This document shows positions 20,281 to 32,345 of a DNA stretch of 64,000 bases, in pieces. A model generated the notes under the pieces. The model had not been told where the DNA came from and did no database searches. It saw only the letters and a list, made by a program, of their open reading frames with translations. A program made the translations under genes and the position numbers. Within the stretch, counting starts at the first letter, position 1. Each line of letters starts with the position of its first letter. Origin of the DNA: Posidonia oceanica (Eukaryota > Streptophyta > Magnoliopsida > Alismatales > Posidoniaceae); assembly GCA_037176725.1 (NCBI GenBank), contig JAZBRS010000050.1, positions 12,914,001-12,978,000 of the forward strand, given 5' to 3'.

Positions 20281-21565
20281 CCGACCGATAAGTCCGATAT
20301 CTTATCAATCAACCAATCAATCAACAATCAAGCACTCTTAGGCTGAAATCCTAAACTATCAACAATCAAGCACTCTCAGGCTGATATCCTAAACTATCAA
20401 CAATCAAGCACTCTCAGGCTGATATCCTAAACTATCAGCAATCAAGCACTCTCAGGCTGATATCCTAAACTATCAACAATCAAGCACTCTCAGGCTGATA
20501 TCCTAAACTATCAGCAATCAAGCACTCTCAGGCTGATATCCTAAACTATCAAACAATCAAGCACTCTTAGGCTGATAACCTAAACTATCACGCAGTTGTG
20601 TTATACGGCTGACACCCAGTAACTGTCACTCGTAATTGCCCTTTCCAGTTGATAGGACTGTAAACTATCGCTCCAGTTGATAGGACTGTAAACTATCGTT
20701 CCAGTTGATAGGACTGTAAACTATCATTCTCTGGCTGATGATCCAAAACTCATCCTAGGCTGATAACCTAAACTATCACTGGCAATTACGTTATACGGCT
20801 GATATCCAGTAACTATCCCTTGCAATTGCTCTTTCCGGTTGATAGGACCGTAAACTATCATTCTCTGGTTGATGATCCAAAACTCATCCTAGGCTGATAA
20901 CCTAAACTATCACTCGCAATTGCATTATACGGCTGATATCCAGTAACTATCACTCGCAAACACCCTTTTCCAGTTGATAGGACTGTAAACTATTGTTCCA
21001 GTTGATAGGACTGTAAACTATCATTCTCTGGCTGATGATCCAAAACTCATCCTGGGCTGATATCCAAAACTATCACGGGTTTGCGTTATACGGCTGATAT
21101 CCAGTAACTATCCCTCATAATTGCTCTTTCCGGTTGATAGGACCGTAAACTATCATTCTCTGGCTGATGATCCAAAACTCATCCTAGGCTGATAACCTAA
21201 ACTATCACTCGCAATTATGTTATACGGCTGATATCCAGTAACTATCACTCATGGTTTGCCCTTTCCAGTTGATAAGACTGTAAACTATCGTTCCAGTTGA
21301 TAGGACTGTAAACTATCATTCTCTGGCTGATGATCCAAAACTCATCCTAGGCTGATAACCTAAACTATCACTTGCAACCATGTTATACGGCTGATATCCA
21401 GTAACTATCACTCACAACTGCACCTTCCGTTTGATAGGACCGTAAACTATAGCTCCAGTTGATAGGACTGTAAACTATCGCTCCGGTTGATAGGACCGTA
21501 AACTATCGCCCTCGGCTGATGATCCGAAACTCATACCCCTGGCCGATAAGTCCGATAACTTATCA
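20281..21565 (+). repeat. Tandem array of interleaved inverted-repeat (pseudoknot-like) units, element B
   Basis: The unit types match those of C but their order and number differ. Examples: CAGT/ACTG with GATAG/CTATC (20646-20669); CGGT/ACCG with GATAG/CTATC (20836-20859); TGG/CCA with GATGA/TCATC (20732-20754); a GACA/TGTC pair at 20611-20627. The first third is a regular 36-bp repeat of TAGG/CCTA or CAGG/CCTA units joined by CAATCAAGCACTC. Later, a longer higher-order block recurs: CAGT or CGGT units, a GATGA unit, a TAGG unit, then a GTTATACGGC unit. Confidence 0.85.
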
Positions 21566-21949
21566 CCTCCTCCGCGCGACTTCGTCCCAAAGGATGGAGC
21601 CCCGCGTTCCTCCGCGTCAGGGAAAGGGTCCACCTCTCCCGTCGCACCTTTGTAGCATTGGCTATCCGTCTTTCTGTAGCAGGTCCGGACTTCCCACCAA
21701 GCTCCGCGGCGCACTGCAACGCCCCTCTTCAACGTCATCGGCATCACCAGCATCATCCGCGTCGTCTCGACTTCCCCATCGGTACTAACTTCAGCACTAA
21801 CTTTTGCATTGCATCCGCATTAGCATGCATCGCATACATTGCATTTCATCCATCTGCACCTGCACATTGCACTGCGGCAACGATCAACGACGTTCGGTGC
21901 ATCCGCCGAATAAGTGGCTCACGCCGATAGCAACCCTCTGCTCACGCCA
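21566..21949 (+). other. Distal 3' UTR of element B
   Basis: Homologous to 9722-10106. The hairpin at 21893-21910 has the arms TTCGGTG/CGCCGAA with one G-T wobble. No gene is supported. Confidence 0.6.
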
Positions 21950-22040
21950 GTCAAATGGGGTGTCCCGTCAACCCTGAGTAGCGGCCTCGCTTCGCTTGAC
22001 CTCACTCAGGGAGGGGCATCTGTTGACACCCCATTTTGAC
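21950..22040 (+). promoter_or_regulatory. Structured polypurine-tract region of element B
   Basis: The inner stem CCCTGAGT (21972-21979) with ACTCAGGG (22004-22011) is a perfect 8-bp pairing. The outer stem GTCAAATGGGGTGTC (21950-21964) pairs with GACACCCCATTTTGAC (22025-22040). The polypurine tract AGGGAGGGG is at 22008-22016, so its 5' half lies in the stem. Confidence 0.72.
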
Positions 22041-25000
22041 AGGCTGGATTGATTGGAACCTTCTGGTGGCTGCTGAACCCGAATCTAGACCCAAACCTAC
22101 ACCTTTCTCTTCCTCTTTTCCCTCAAAACAAGCCCAAACTCAACCTAGGATTACCCCCTTTCCCGAACCTGAAACCTGACCAAAATCCACAGGAAAACTC
22201 ACCCTTGGTGACTTAGCAAACCCATCAAAAAGCCCGTAAAATCTCAAACCAGAACGCCCCCAAAAACCCTAGGAAACTTAGGCAAAACTACCCTTTTTCT
22301 ACACCTTAAAACCCCTCTGGAACCTCCTTGGAACTAAACCAAAACCTCAGAACTAGCTCTAGAAACCCTAGACTACCCACTCGCCAAGTTTCACCCCTTT
22401 CCAAGACCCCTAAGCCCCCCTTTTGGCCAAATTATCGTTTTCTCTCTCCGAGATTATCGTTTTCTCTCTCCTCTCTCTCTCCTAATTATCATCTCTCTTT
22501 CCCCCCTTCTTCCCCTTTTCCTGGCTTGGCTGTGGGCCCCCTTTGTACTTCTATCCCTTCTCTATCTTATTCCTATTTTTATCTTATTTTTAGCATTTTC
22601 CCTGAATTTTAAAAATCATTTCCCTCAAACCCATCTCTTTTCCTTTTACTTCCCTCTTTTTTCCATTCCTTTCTTCCTTCTCTTTCCCTTTTCTCTCTTT
22701 TGCAAAAACCCATAAAAATCCCTAAAAATCTGTAAAACCCCAAAACATAAAAGAAACAAATCAGAGTTCTAAGAAAAACAACTAAAAAACATTAAACAAG
22801 CGATTAAAAACTTAAACTTAACTAAATCAAGCTAAAAAGAAAATCAAGCATGCAAACTAAAAAATGCAAATCAAACCAAAAGAAAACACTGAAAAATCGA
22901 GAAAAAACTAAAATAAAATCAAAACCCACCAAAAGTGAAAACCCTATCAAAAGAATTAAAAAACAAACCCTAAAAAGAAGTAAGATAATTAAAAACACTA
23001 GATAAACAATTAATGAAGGAAAAAAGGCTTAACTTAACAAACATAAGAAAAAAAATTTAAGAACTTAATTAAAAAGAAAATGAGAAACACATTAAAAAGG
23101 ACCTAAAAAACACTTAATCCATCAAGAGAAACCTAACTAAAAAACATCAAGAAAAATTAACAAATAAAAATCAAAAACCTAATCCCAAAAGACTTAAGAA
23201 AGAAAATCCTAAAAGACTAAAACTAAAAAAACCTAAACCCATGCTAATTAATATAAAAATAAATTTTAAAAATCCTAATTAACATCCTAAAATACTTAAC
23301 AAGAAAACACAATTTAAAAAAAACAATTTAAAAGATTTAACAAACATTTAATCAAGTGGAAAACAAATTAAAAACAAAAGAAAGCCCTAAAACCCTAATC
23401 AAGCCCAAAACACATTAATTAACCCCAAAACAGTCATTAAAAAATCTAATTAAAACCCTAACTCACAACACAACCTTTCTAGTATGTTTATTTATTTTTA
23501 ATTTATTTTTTCTAATTTTTATTCCCTTTCTTTTCCCTCTCTTTCTTTCTCTCTTCCTTCTCATTTTCCTTTTCTCCCTTACTGGGCCCATCAGCCCGTT
23601 CCCTTTTTTTTCCTTCTTTTTTTTCAAAATCCCAGGTCCGGCCCACGATCCACAGTCTTCTTCCTCCTTCCCTCCCTCCGCACAGTGCCCGCCTACAGTG
23701 TCTGCGATCTCTACTGCGAGCCGCCTGCCATTTTCAGCCCCTGCCACTGCCAGGCCTGCGCTCGCACGCCTTCTGCCCGGACCGGACCGGCGTGCGCCGC
23801 TTCGTGTCCGTGCTCCTGCCACCGCTTCCTCGGCAATTAATTGCCGCAGTCCCGCAGACCTGCAAGAAAAGAAAGGAGAGATCAGTAGAGCCATAACGGG
23901 AGGAGGAGGAGAAGAGAAGAAAAAACAACCCAGAAGCATCTCGGAGAGAGCCCCCACTCCTATGCGATCCCCAGCAAGAGAGAACCCACATTTCCCCCTG
24001 AAAACTCACCCAAAAAACCAGAACCTTAGCCTCATCACTCCACTGCGAATCAGAGACCGAAACCGCTCCAGAATCCTTCAGAATTCCCCCCCAACCTCGC
24101 CGAAACCTCCTGCAACCTAACCCTCCTTTCCACGCACGAAACAACCCAGAATTCCCCCCAAACCTTCTGAAACCCGGACAGAACCCAAACTCCGACCGAC
24201 TTCAAAAATTCTCCGCACTACAGGCCGCCTCTCCTCCCCAAGCCCTGCCCCGTTACTCGCCGAGAAACCACCTCCCTAAGCCACCCGACCTCCAGCCCTA
24301 TCCCTCACCACAGGCCGAGAACCTCACTACAAACACCTGTCCCGAGAACTGACCAGAAATCAGGCCGTCTCCCAAACTCACTCCACGCCCTCCAGAACTG
24401 CAACCCGGCCATCCAGATCCACTCCTCGAACCTCCAGCTACCTCCCGGAGCCACCCATCCGGTCCGAGGAGCAGCGGACAGGCCTCCCCACCTCCGGCTG
24501 CTCACAGTCGACCCACAAACCTCATTTATTCGTTCGAGCCGCAGAAGCGTCGTCCGACCATCTGGGGAGCTCCAGGAGACCACCCCGAGGAGATCCGAAC
24601 TGTCGCGAGCCGCTGGAAGCCACCTCTGCAACCGGACGACGACCGCCGGCCATCTCCGATCCTGTTGAGATCGGGGGCACGCTCCGGACACAACCACAGG
24701 TATCTCCTGGCCTCCCCCGCTCTCTCTCCTCCTCCTGCTGCTTTTCCGCCGACTAGAACCAGTTCTCCGGCCCTCCTGCTCCAACTGCAACACGCCAGTC
24801 AGTTCTTCTTCTCCGGCGCCGGCCTCCTGTCTCCCGGACGTTCCAGTCAGTGGAACGGTCCCCCGACGATCTCTAGAGCTCCGTGCAGTCGCCGGTGGTG
24901 GCCTCCGCCCTTTCGCACCCCCGCAGCCCTCCTGTGCCGGTGGTGGTGAGCGCCGGTGACTCACTGCTATAGTGCCAGCCACCGCCGGCCAAGCACTGTG

Positions 25001-26422
25001 CTTTTATTTTTCTGTTTATATAGTTTCTGTGCTAATATTGCATTTATGCCTTAAGTTTTTCCATTTTTGCGTTCTGGTCCTCAGTTTATTTAATCTGCTT
25101 AGTTTTTAATTTAATATCATGCTAAATTGCTGCTTTTATTCATGCTTTTCAGTATTTTCCTTTTAGTCCTTTTACTGTGCTGTGTAGTGGTAATCTTTTG
25201 CATTTTAGTCCTCCTGTTTTCAATTTTTGCATATAGGTCCTGCTTTAAATCAGTCCATTTATTTGCATGCATTTTACCATATGAAATTGCATTCTGCATC
25301 CCTTTATTTTACTGATTTTGCACTTAGGTCCATGCACTGTAGAAACTTAGGTTCTGATTTTTATTTTTGGTTGATGCATTGCATATTTGCCCCTCTGTTT
25401 TTGCATTTTTGCATTTAGGTCCATTTTAAGTGGACAGTAGCCTTTTGCATGCATTTTTGCTTATTACATTGCATTTTGAACCCTGTTTTTCACAAAAATT
25501 GCACATCAGTCCTGTCTTTCTGTTTTCAGAGCATGTTTTGCATATAAAATTGCATGTTTGGCCCTTGCATGTTTTAAAAATGACACATAGGTCCTTGCAT
25601 CCTTTTAAAAGCATGTAAAAAGACTGTTTTGCCCCTAAAGTTGCATCTTAGCTCCTATTCTTACAAAATTGCATGTAGACCCTCCACTTGCATTCCCAGA
25701 CTCCTCGGAACCTCATTTTCTGGAAAATTTACACTTTAGACCCTAGTTTTTCCAAAATTGCATTCTGGCCTCCTTTTGTTTTCAAAACTTCTTCCAATGC
25801 ATACCCTCTTTTCAAAATGGCTTTCTGAACCCAGTCTTTTGCAGAATAACCCTCTGTCCTCTCCTGTTTTCAAAACTCTCCCTTGTGGGCCCCATCCTTT
25901 TTGAAAATTTGCTTTTAGCCTCCTTTTCTTTTTCAAAAATGCTTTTGAACTCCTGTTTTTTCCAAATTTCTGTTCCTTGTCTTTTCTTGCTTTTGCATGC
26001 ATCCTGCATTCATTTAGCTTTGCATTTTAGCATCCCTTTGCACACACTAAGCACTTCTTGCTCCCCTTCACTTGGGAGGACCTTTCGCACACTCCTAGGA
26101 CCTCCCGAACACCTAGATCTGTTCTTCTCCCCTATTCTGGCCCTTCTGCTCTGAAGCTGCGATATCTTCCAATCCGGCCGTTGGATCTTCTCAAGTAAGC
26201 TGCCCAGGCGACCGCAGCGAAGCACTCTTCAGCATGGACCAGACAGATCTCAGGTCAGACTCTCGGATTTCCAGGTATCTCCTCCTGAACCCCTGCATTG
26301 CATTCATCTGCATGCCATTTGCATCGATTGCTTTGTTTTCGCCCTCTGTCTCCTTGAGCATATAGAATAGGACCTCCCCTTCCTGTCTATCAACTCAGAT
26401 CCCCGTTTCGCGTACTCTTGGG

Positions 26423-26593
26423 TGTTTTGTGTTGTGTTTTCCCTGGATTTGCCGCTTAATGTGACTTTCTTCCCCCTTTTCCACGATCCGATCGCATCGC
26501 GAGCTTTGGGCAGCGTGCGAGACAGATCGTGGAGCGGTTTAGTGGGAAACGGTCGCAAAGAGGTGGTAATCCCTCCGTTTGCTCACTCTCCCC
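26423..26593 (+). promoter_or_regulatory. Highly conserved ~170-bp block in LTR B
   Basis: It differs from the matching block in D (40873-41043) at only about 8 positions by eye, while the sequence on its left differs far more. It contains palindromic pieces such as CGATCCGATCGCATCG. C lacks the entire surrounding 421 bp. The conservation suggests a functional LTR element such as an enhancer or leader motif, but its role is unknown. Confidence 0.45.
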
Positions 26594-26747
26594 TTTGTAG
26601 GTCTTCACGCCTACTCTATGTGGTCCTAAACAGCGTCTGCTCCCACACACGCGCTGTTTTGCTTCTCTTTGGTTTCTTCCGATCTCTTCCTTGCATTTAG
26701 CATCCGCATAGCTTTCCCGGGGTTTTGCTTCGTTGTTTTTGGCACCG

Positions 26748-27440
26748 TTTTGCGTGCCCTTTGGTTTTCTTTCTTCGTTTTGCGTGCAGTCTTGTTTTCT
26801 CGCACCGTTTTGCGTGCCGCCTCTTTGTCTTGCACCGTTTTGCATGCCCTTTGGTTTTCTTGCTCCGTTTTGCACATAGTTCTGTTTTCTCGCACCGTTT
26901 TGTGCCCTTTGGTTTTCTTGCTTCGTTTTGCGTGCAGTCTTGCTTTCTCGCACCATTTTGTGTGCTGCCTCTTTGTCTTGCACCGTTTTGCATGCCCTTT
27001 GGTTTTGTTGCTTCGTTTCGCGCGCAGTTCTGTTTTCTCGCACCGTTTTGCGTGCCGCTTCTTTGTCTCGTGCCGTTTTGCGTGTCCTTTGGTTTTCTTG
27101 CTCCGTTTTGCGTGCCTGTTGGTTTTCTCGCTCCGTTTTGCGTGCCGCTTCTTTGTCTTGCACCGTTTTGCGTGCCCTTTGGTTTTCTCGCTCCGTTTTG
27201 CGTGCCGCTTCTTTGTCTTGCACCGTTTTGCGTGCCCTTTGGTTTTCTTGCTCCGTTTTGCATGCAGTTCTGTTTTCTCGCACCGTTTTGCATGCCGCTT
27301 CTTCGTCTTGCACTGCTTTGCGTGCCCTTTGGTTTTCTTGCCCCGTTTCGCGTTCTTGTTCTGTTTCTTGCATCGTTTTGCATGTCAACCTCATTTCTTG
27401 CACCGTTTTGCGTTCTTGCTTCGTGTCTCGCACCGTTTCG
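26748..27440 (+). repeat. 30-bp minisatellite in LTR B
   Basis: GTTTTGCGTGCC units of 30 bp, about 23 copies with a few shorter ones. Several long overlapping frames on both strands result from the period and are not genes. Confidence 0.9.
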
Positions 27441-27979
27441 CGTGTTTTACGTTGTTTCCCTCTGCATGTCGCTTGCATTGCCTGTTTTCCCCGCTGTTTT
27501 GTTCTATCGCCCGCATTTGCATATAGGGCAGTGATGCTTACTGCCTGGAGTTCTCACGAGCCAGGTTTCGCCCGGTTCGGAACACAGACAGCGTTGCTGA
27601 GCGCTTAGATTGCACGTTTACTTTCCTGCACTGCATTCCCTCACTTAGAGCACACCTTTGAGCATCTAGATAGGCATTCATTGGCACTTAGGCATTCAAA
27701 GTCTGTATTTCCCTGCGTATGCGAGCGTAAGCCTAGAAAGACCGATTCTCGGGCGTGTCGGGGGTGCCTAACACCTTCCCCGCGCGTAACAGGAGTCCTT
27801 ACCCTCTCTTGGCCCGCAATGACCATATCTGCCCTTATCCTAGGCACGAGTCACATCATTTGCATTCATTTGCATCTTTTTTTCTTCTGCATTGCCTTGC
27901 ATTGCATCTTTTGCTTGGTTTTGCGTGATTATTTACGCATTTCCCTGGTTTTCCTTGTCTCCCAATTTAATAGACTTGG

Positions 27980-27989
27980 TGGCGACTCC
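27980..27989 (+). other. Primer-site-like motif inside LTR B
   Basis: TGGCGACTCC, 175 bases before the LTR end, in the same context (GACT-TGG before it, TTTTGTCTTATC after it) as in C. Confidence 0.5.
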
Positions 27990-28155
27990 AATTTTGTCTT
28001 ATCTTCTTCTTTTCTTTCCCCTTTTTCTCTCTTTTAAATGTTTTCGACTTAGGTCTTCCTTCTCGGACATAGCTGCTAATAGTGAGCCTGATTCCGATCG
28101 GTGCACGTGAGCTTTGGCAATGTGCATGGACGATCCGAACACTGGGATTACTACA

Positions 28156-31019
28156 GCCTCCAATTTAGGGAGGCCCCTAGTCAGCCTATTAGCCAGGTCT
28201 CAGCTAGGGCCCCCAGCAACCTACCAGCATCGGCACCCTTCCCCCTATCGCCCAGCCAACCCTCCTGTAGCCCATCTTGTGCTTGCAGCACAGGCCCCTG
28301 CGGTTATTGACTTAATCTGGGAACTCCATCGCGTGCCCTACGACTACGCCACGGAAACGTGCACAAAAGTCACACGATCGGGGAGGGTATACTAGCCCGC
28401 AGCACTGGTGGTAAGGCCCAGCCGTCCAGCACCCGCTACACCCCCACCAGCAAGCCAACCAGCAGCACCCCTACCAGTTAGCCAACCTGCAACACCCCCA
28501 GCATCAAGCCAACCCCCTGCACCTAGCTCGATAGAGCCAACCCCCAAAGCATCCCCTTCTACCACCAGAAAGCCGCACCACAAAACCGACATTACCTCCC
28601 AGCTTAGGAGGGCTAAAGCCGACATTTCGATTTGGGACCTTATACATTCCTCTTCTGAACACCGTGAGGCTTTTCTCCGAGTGTTCCAAGTAGCCCGTGT
28701 GTCCCAAGCTATAGAATCCGCGGCCTTGGAAAGCATGGTTGGCGTCATCGTGGAGCCTCAGATCATCTCTTTGACCAGCGATGAGCTACCTCTGACGGGG
28801 ATTAATCATAACCAACCCTTGTTTGTCACGGTGCAATACAAAAGCTTTCGCATTCCCCTATCGCTGGTTGATAATGGGTTAGGCCTTAATGTCTGTCCAT
28901 TGCGCACTGCAACCAGGCTTGGATTCAAAGCCGAGGATATCACCCCGGCGATAAAGGGAATGACAGCTTTTGACAATACTCACCATGACGCTCTAAGATT
29001 TTGATTATTCCTCTTATCATTGGCCCGATCACATTCAATGTGGAATTCTACATTGTTGACTTGAAGCCTAACTTTAATTTCCTGCTTAGGCACCCTTGGC
29101 TGCACAAGCATCAGGTCATCCCCTCGACCCTCCACCGCATAATCAAGTTTTGCCACGGTGACGATGTTATCGTTGTAATGGTGGAAAACTTTGAGAAAAA
29201 GCGGTTCGAGGCAGTTGCACCCACCTCTTCGCAGACTATCCCTTTTGACCCTGAGCTTTCAGATGCCTTGTATCGAGTTAATCGATGCGAGCCGGTTAGC
29301 TTTATACCTAATCTTGAACGTGTCAACTCCTTGGTCGTTCATAATAACCCCTTCCGGATGGTCGAAAACGTCTGTCATAGGTGGGGCTATGTCAAGGGAA
29401 CGCCGCTCGGACGATACGGCTAGGAAATCGCTGAGTCGATCAGAGCAGTAAAGCAAAGAGATTCCGAAGGTCTCAGATATGACCTACAGTCCAGCGAAGA
29501 CAGATGCATGCAGCTTAAGGATCAAAGGATGGCTATCCCGCAGGACCTCACTAACTTCACCAGTGCAGGTATCCTGGATTCAAACAGCAGTAAGGCCCTA
29601 GCACAGCAGGTGTCATGCCCAAGCTCTCCATTGCCGACGGAGGAATGGGTCTGCATTGAGGACTACTACTCAGATGAGGAGGAGTCTGGCATAGTTGAAG
29701 CAGCCCCAACCAGCAGTAAGGATCAGCTCAGCGTGGCAACGTCTCGGTCAGTTTGCTCGGCACTCACTAATGCAGCAGCAGAATTGGTAGGCCCTGCGGT
29801 GAGGTTAACAGTTTCTCCTCTTCCTGTAGCTTCACTAAAGTCACCAACAGCCGCAGCTGCAGCGCCAGAGTCAGAAGCATGCCCTCCGGCATCATCCAGC
29901 AGTCAGCTTGTGGCCGCAGCCGCACTAGCATGGAAATCACCTTCTACGACGGTGCAGTCAGTCGGATCACACAGCAGCGTGACTCGGCCTGCATTATCAA
30001 CAATGCCACAAGCAAGCTAGGCAGCTCTGTCCAACACACCGCTGTCAGCTTCAGCAGATCTTGCTTTGTGGAAGATTCTCGCCGCTGCTACCAGGAGACA
30101 ACCACTGTCACCCATGGCCACCGGTTCTTCGTCCCCAAGCACGGTGGCCCAGCCATTGATCCCCCAGAGGAGCAGTTGTGCCTCCCCTCCAATAGCAGCA
30201 GTGACCTTGGCAGCCTACCCAGTAGTAGCGAAACAAGTACCCCAAGCAGTAGAAAGCTCAGCAGTCGAGCCAGGACTGGCCGCAAACCCAGCCATCGCCT
30301 ACTACGTCGACTCGCCCTCGGATGAGGAGGGAGGAGCGGCTGCAAACACTCAGATTGACTTTTCAATGGGAGATTTGGAGTAGCTGTTCCAAGAGCAGCT
30401 CGCGTCGCTAGCACAGGACGTCGCAGAGCATGAGACCGCATAGAAGAAGGGGAAGGCCATGGCCGCAGATCCCTCTGTCATGGTCCTAGAGGAAGATCTA
30501 GCGATCGAGGCACCCTCTAGACCAAATGAGCTGATTACCCTGCATCCAGGGGGTGGGTCTCGATGGTTTGTGCAACACATGCCCCACTTAGGCAATGCAG
30601 CAGGCGGTAGTGCACTGATCAGCCGCCAGCCTGATATGTCCTTGGCAAGCACACCGGAACATGCAGAGGAAGTGATAGCGTAGCAGATACCCGCGGCATC
30701 AGCACCACAAGCAGCACCAGTAGCACCGCAAGCATCAGCGCTAGCACAGCAAGCACAAGCACAGAACCGCAAGTAGTAGCATTAGCACAACATGCACCAG
30801 AAGCAGCACAACATGCACAAGTAGTAACACAGCAGGCACCAACAGCACAGCAGCAAGCAGTAGCACATGCAACCCCCGCACAGTAAGCAGCAGCACGGTC
30901 AGCTTCAGCACAGGCAGTAGCACAGATAGCAGAGTCAGCAGAGTCAGAGCAGGCAGAGCCATCCAAGGAGTTTGCCAGGACAGAGGTCGTGCACTGAGGA
31001 TACAGAAACACTTGGGTAA
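28156..31019 (+). pseudogene. gag-pro: Gag (C-terminal) and protease of element A, decayed
   Basis: The sequence enters in the Pro-rich linker after the zinc knuckle (C at about 2190). Stops and shifts: TAG at 28393; one-base deletion at about 28994 inside the protease; TAG at 29421; TAG at 30381 and 30441; TAG at 30681; then several more stops in a CAG-rich stretch. The protease site reads DNGL (28870-28881), where C has DNGS, through TCA to TTA; loss of that Ser should inactivate it. The acidic YYSDEE block (about 29665) and the AYYVDSP block (about 30298) are still recognisable. Comparison with B suggests that the TGA at 30995 was CGA, and that gag-pro originally ran on in frame into pol through GYRNTWVSM. 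Confidence 0.85.
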
Positions 31020-31021
31020 GC

Positions 31022-32345
31022 ATGACCATCCTGAAGCGTCACCAGGGCCAAGCAGCGAAACACTTGCACTCCTTCGATATCTCAGACCCCACCTTTGAGA
31101 AGGAGATCCCCTCGGAGCTTATTGCATACGGAGAGGAGGATGATGCAAGCGAAGATGAGAATGATGAACCGTCGCCTGAGTTCCGACCCCACGACGACGA
31201 TCCAGAAGGCCCCAACCTCCATGTCGAAGAGGAGACAGAGGTTGTCAGCATCGACAAAGCAGAAGAAGTCAGAGAGGTCCGCATTAGCGCCCATCTGTCG
31301 CCCCAGGCTAGAGCAGAATTCATCACATTCTTGAAGGAGTATGCAGATGTCTTCGCCTGGAGCTATGAAGATATGGTCGGCCTCGACATTGAGATAGTTG
31401 TGCACAACCTGCCTTTGGACCCACGCGAGGCCAGTAAAGCAGAAGCTAAGGCGATGGCAATCCCAATGGCTACTCATGTTCAAAAAGGAGATCATGAAGC
31501 AGCATAATGTTAACTTCCTCAAGGTCATCCTATACCCTAAGTAGCTTGCAAACGTTGTGCCAGTACCCAAGAAGGATGGACAAGTCTGCATGTGCATCGA
31601 CTACTGGGACCTGAACAAGGCAAGTCCCAAGGATGATTTCCCACTGCCGCACATTGACATCCTAGTCGACAACACTGCAGGGCATAAAATGCTTTCTTTC
31701 ATGGATGGCTTCTCTGGCTATAACCAGATCAGAATGGCAGAAGAGGTCATGGAGAAAACATCCTTCATCACCCCTTGGGGTGTCTTCTGCTACCAAATTA
31801 TGCCATTTGGGCTGAAAAATGCTGGTGCAACCTATCAGAGGGCCATGACTGTACTCTTCCACGACCTCATGCATCAAGAAGTGGAGGTCTACGTGGATGA
31901 TATGATTGCCAAGACCAAAGAGCCTGAGGATCACCTTGCCTGTTTAAGGAAGCTCTTTGACCACTTTAGAAAGTACAAGCTGCGCCTTAGCCCCAGCAAA
32001 TGCGTATTCGGGGTATCTTCTGGCAAGCTCCTGGGCTACATTGTTAGCCAGAGGGGGATTGAAGTGGACCCGATGAAGGCAAAAGCCATCATGGACATGT
32101 CACCCCCTAGGACAGAGAAAGAAGTCCGAGGCTTGCTCGAACGCCTGCAGTATATCAGTCGGTTCATTGCACAGCTCATGCCTATCTGTGAACCGATCTT
32201 CAAGCTCCTGAAGAAGAATGCACAGATTAACTGGAGCGAGGAGTGCCAAGCTACCTTTGACAAGATCAAACAGCTCCTGACCAAGCCTCTTGTTTTGGTC
32301 CCACCCACGCTAGAGAGACCTCTGCTTCTCTACCTCTCTACCACG
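31022..32345 (+). pseudogene. pol: Pol N-terminal region and reverse transcriptase of element A
   Basis: An acidic linker is followed by the FAWSYEDMVGLD block that precedes RT in this clade. A one-base deletion near 31423 then moves the frame. RT follows: VPVPKKDG, a finger/palm block with SPKDDFPLPHID, SFMDGFSGYNQI, MPFGLKNAGATYQ, and the catalytic YVDD at 31890-31901. Thumb and connection follow, to about 32300. A TAG at 31542 interrupts the frame before the palm. All catalytic motifs are present, so inactivity comes from frame breaks and not from active-site loss. This domain copies element RNA into cDNA. It is the only RT in the window. Confidence 0.93.

Larger units (their letters stand above)
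15679..28155 (+). mobile_element. Element B: pol-less relative of element C, right-hand part
   Basis: This is the part of B to the right of the C insertion: end of gag-pro, spacer, DUF7745-like ORF, pseudoknot-like array, polypurine tract and 6135-bp 3' LTR. Its layout equals that of C, and it also lacks pol. After its LTR the gag of element A resumes, so B is itself nested. B has a nonsense codon and a terminal frame change in gag-pro and a one-base deletion in the extra ORF, so it is more decayed than C. Confidence 0.9.
22021..28155 (+). repeat. 3' LTR of element B (6135 bp)
   Basis: TGTTGACACCCC to ATTACTACA. It is collinear with LTR C and LTR D: A-rich stretch about 22690-23470, GC-rich stretch 23640-24960, TTGCAT-rich stretch 25100-26040, a segment missing from C (26327-26747), 30-bp minisatellite, U5 hairpin 27760-27781 and primer-site-like motif at 27980. 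The gag of element A resumes at 28156, and the probable target duplication is GCCTC (28156-28160), with its partner outside the window. No gene is supported inside; a long minus-strand frame at 24305-24982 has no counterpart in C or D. Confidence 0.92.

Noticed and set aside
20339..20580. Regular 36-bp repeats that resemble a CRISPR array
   Set aside because: The so-called spacers are also repeats, the setting is a plant retroelement, and there are no cas genes.
24305..24982. 225-codon minus-strand frame in LTR B
   Set aside because: It lies in a GC-rich stretch where stops are rare; it is not conserved in LTR C or D.
26456..27534. Long open frames on both strands over the GTTTTGCGTGCC repeats (also at 14274-15134 and 41070-41729)
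   Set aside because: The unit is 30 bp, a multiple of three, so stop-free units keep every frame open. The products are simple repeats and the unit order is not conserved.
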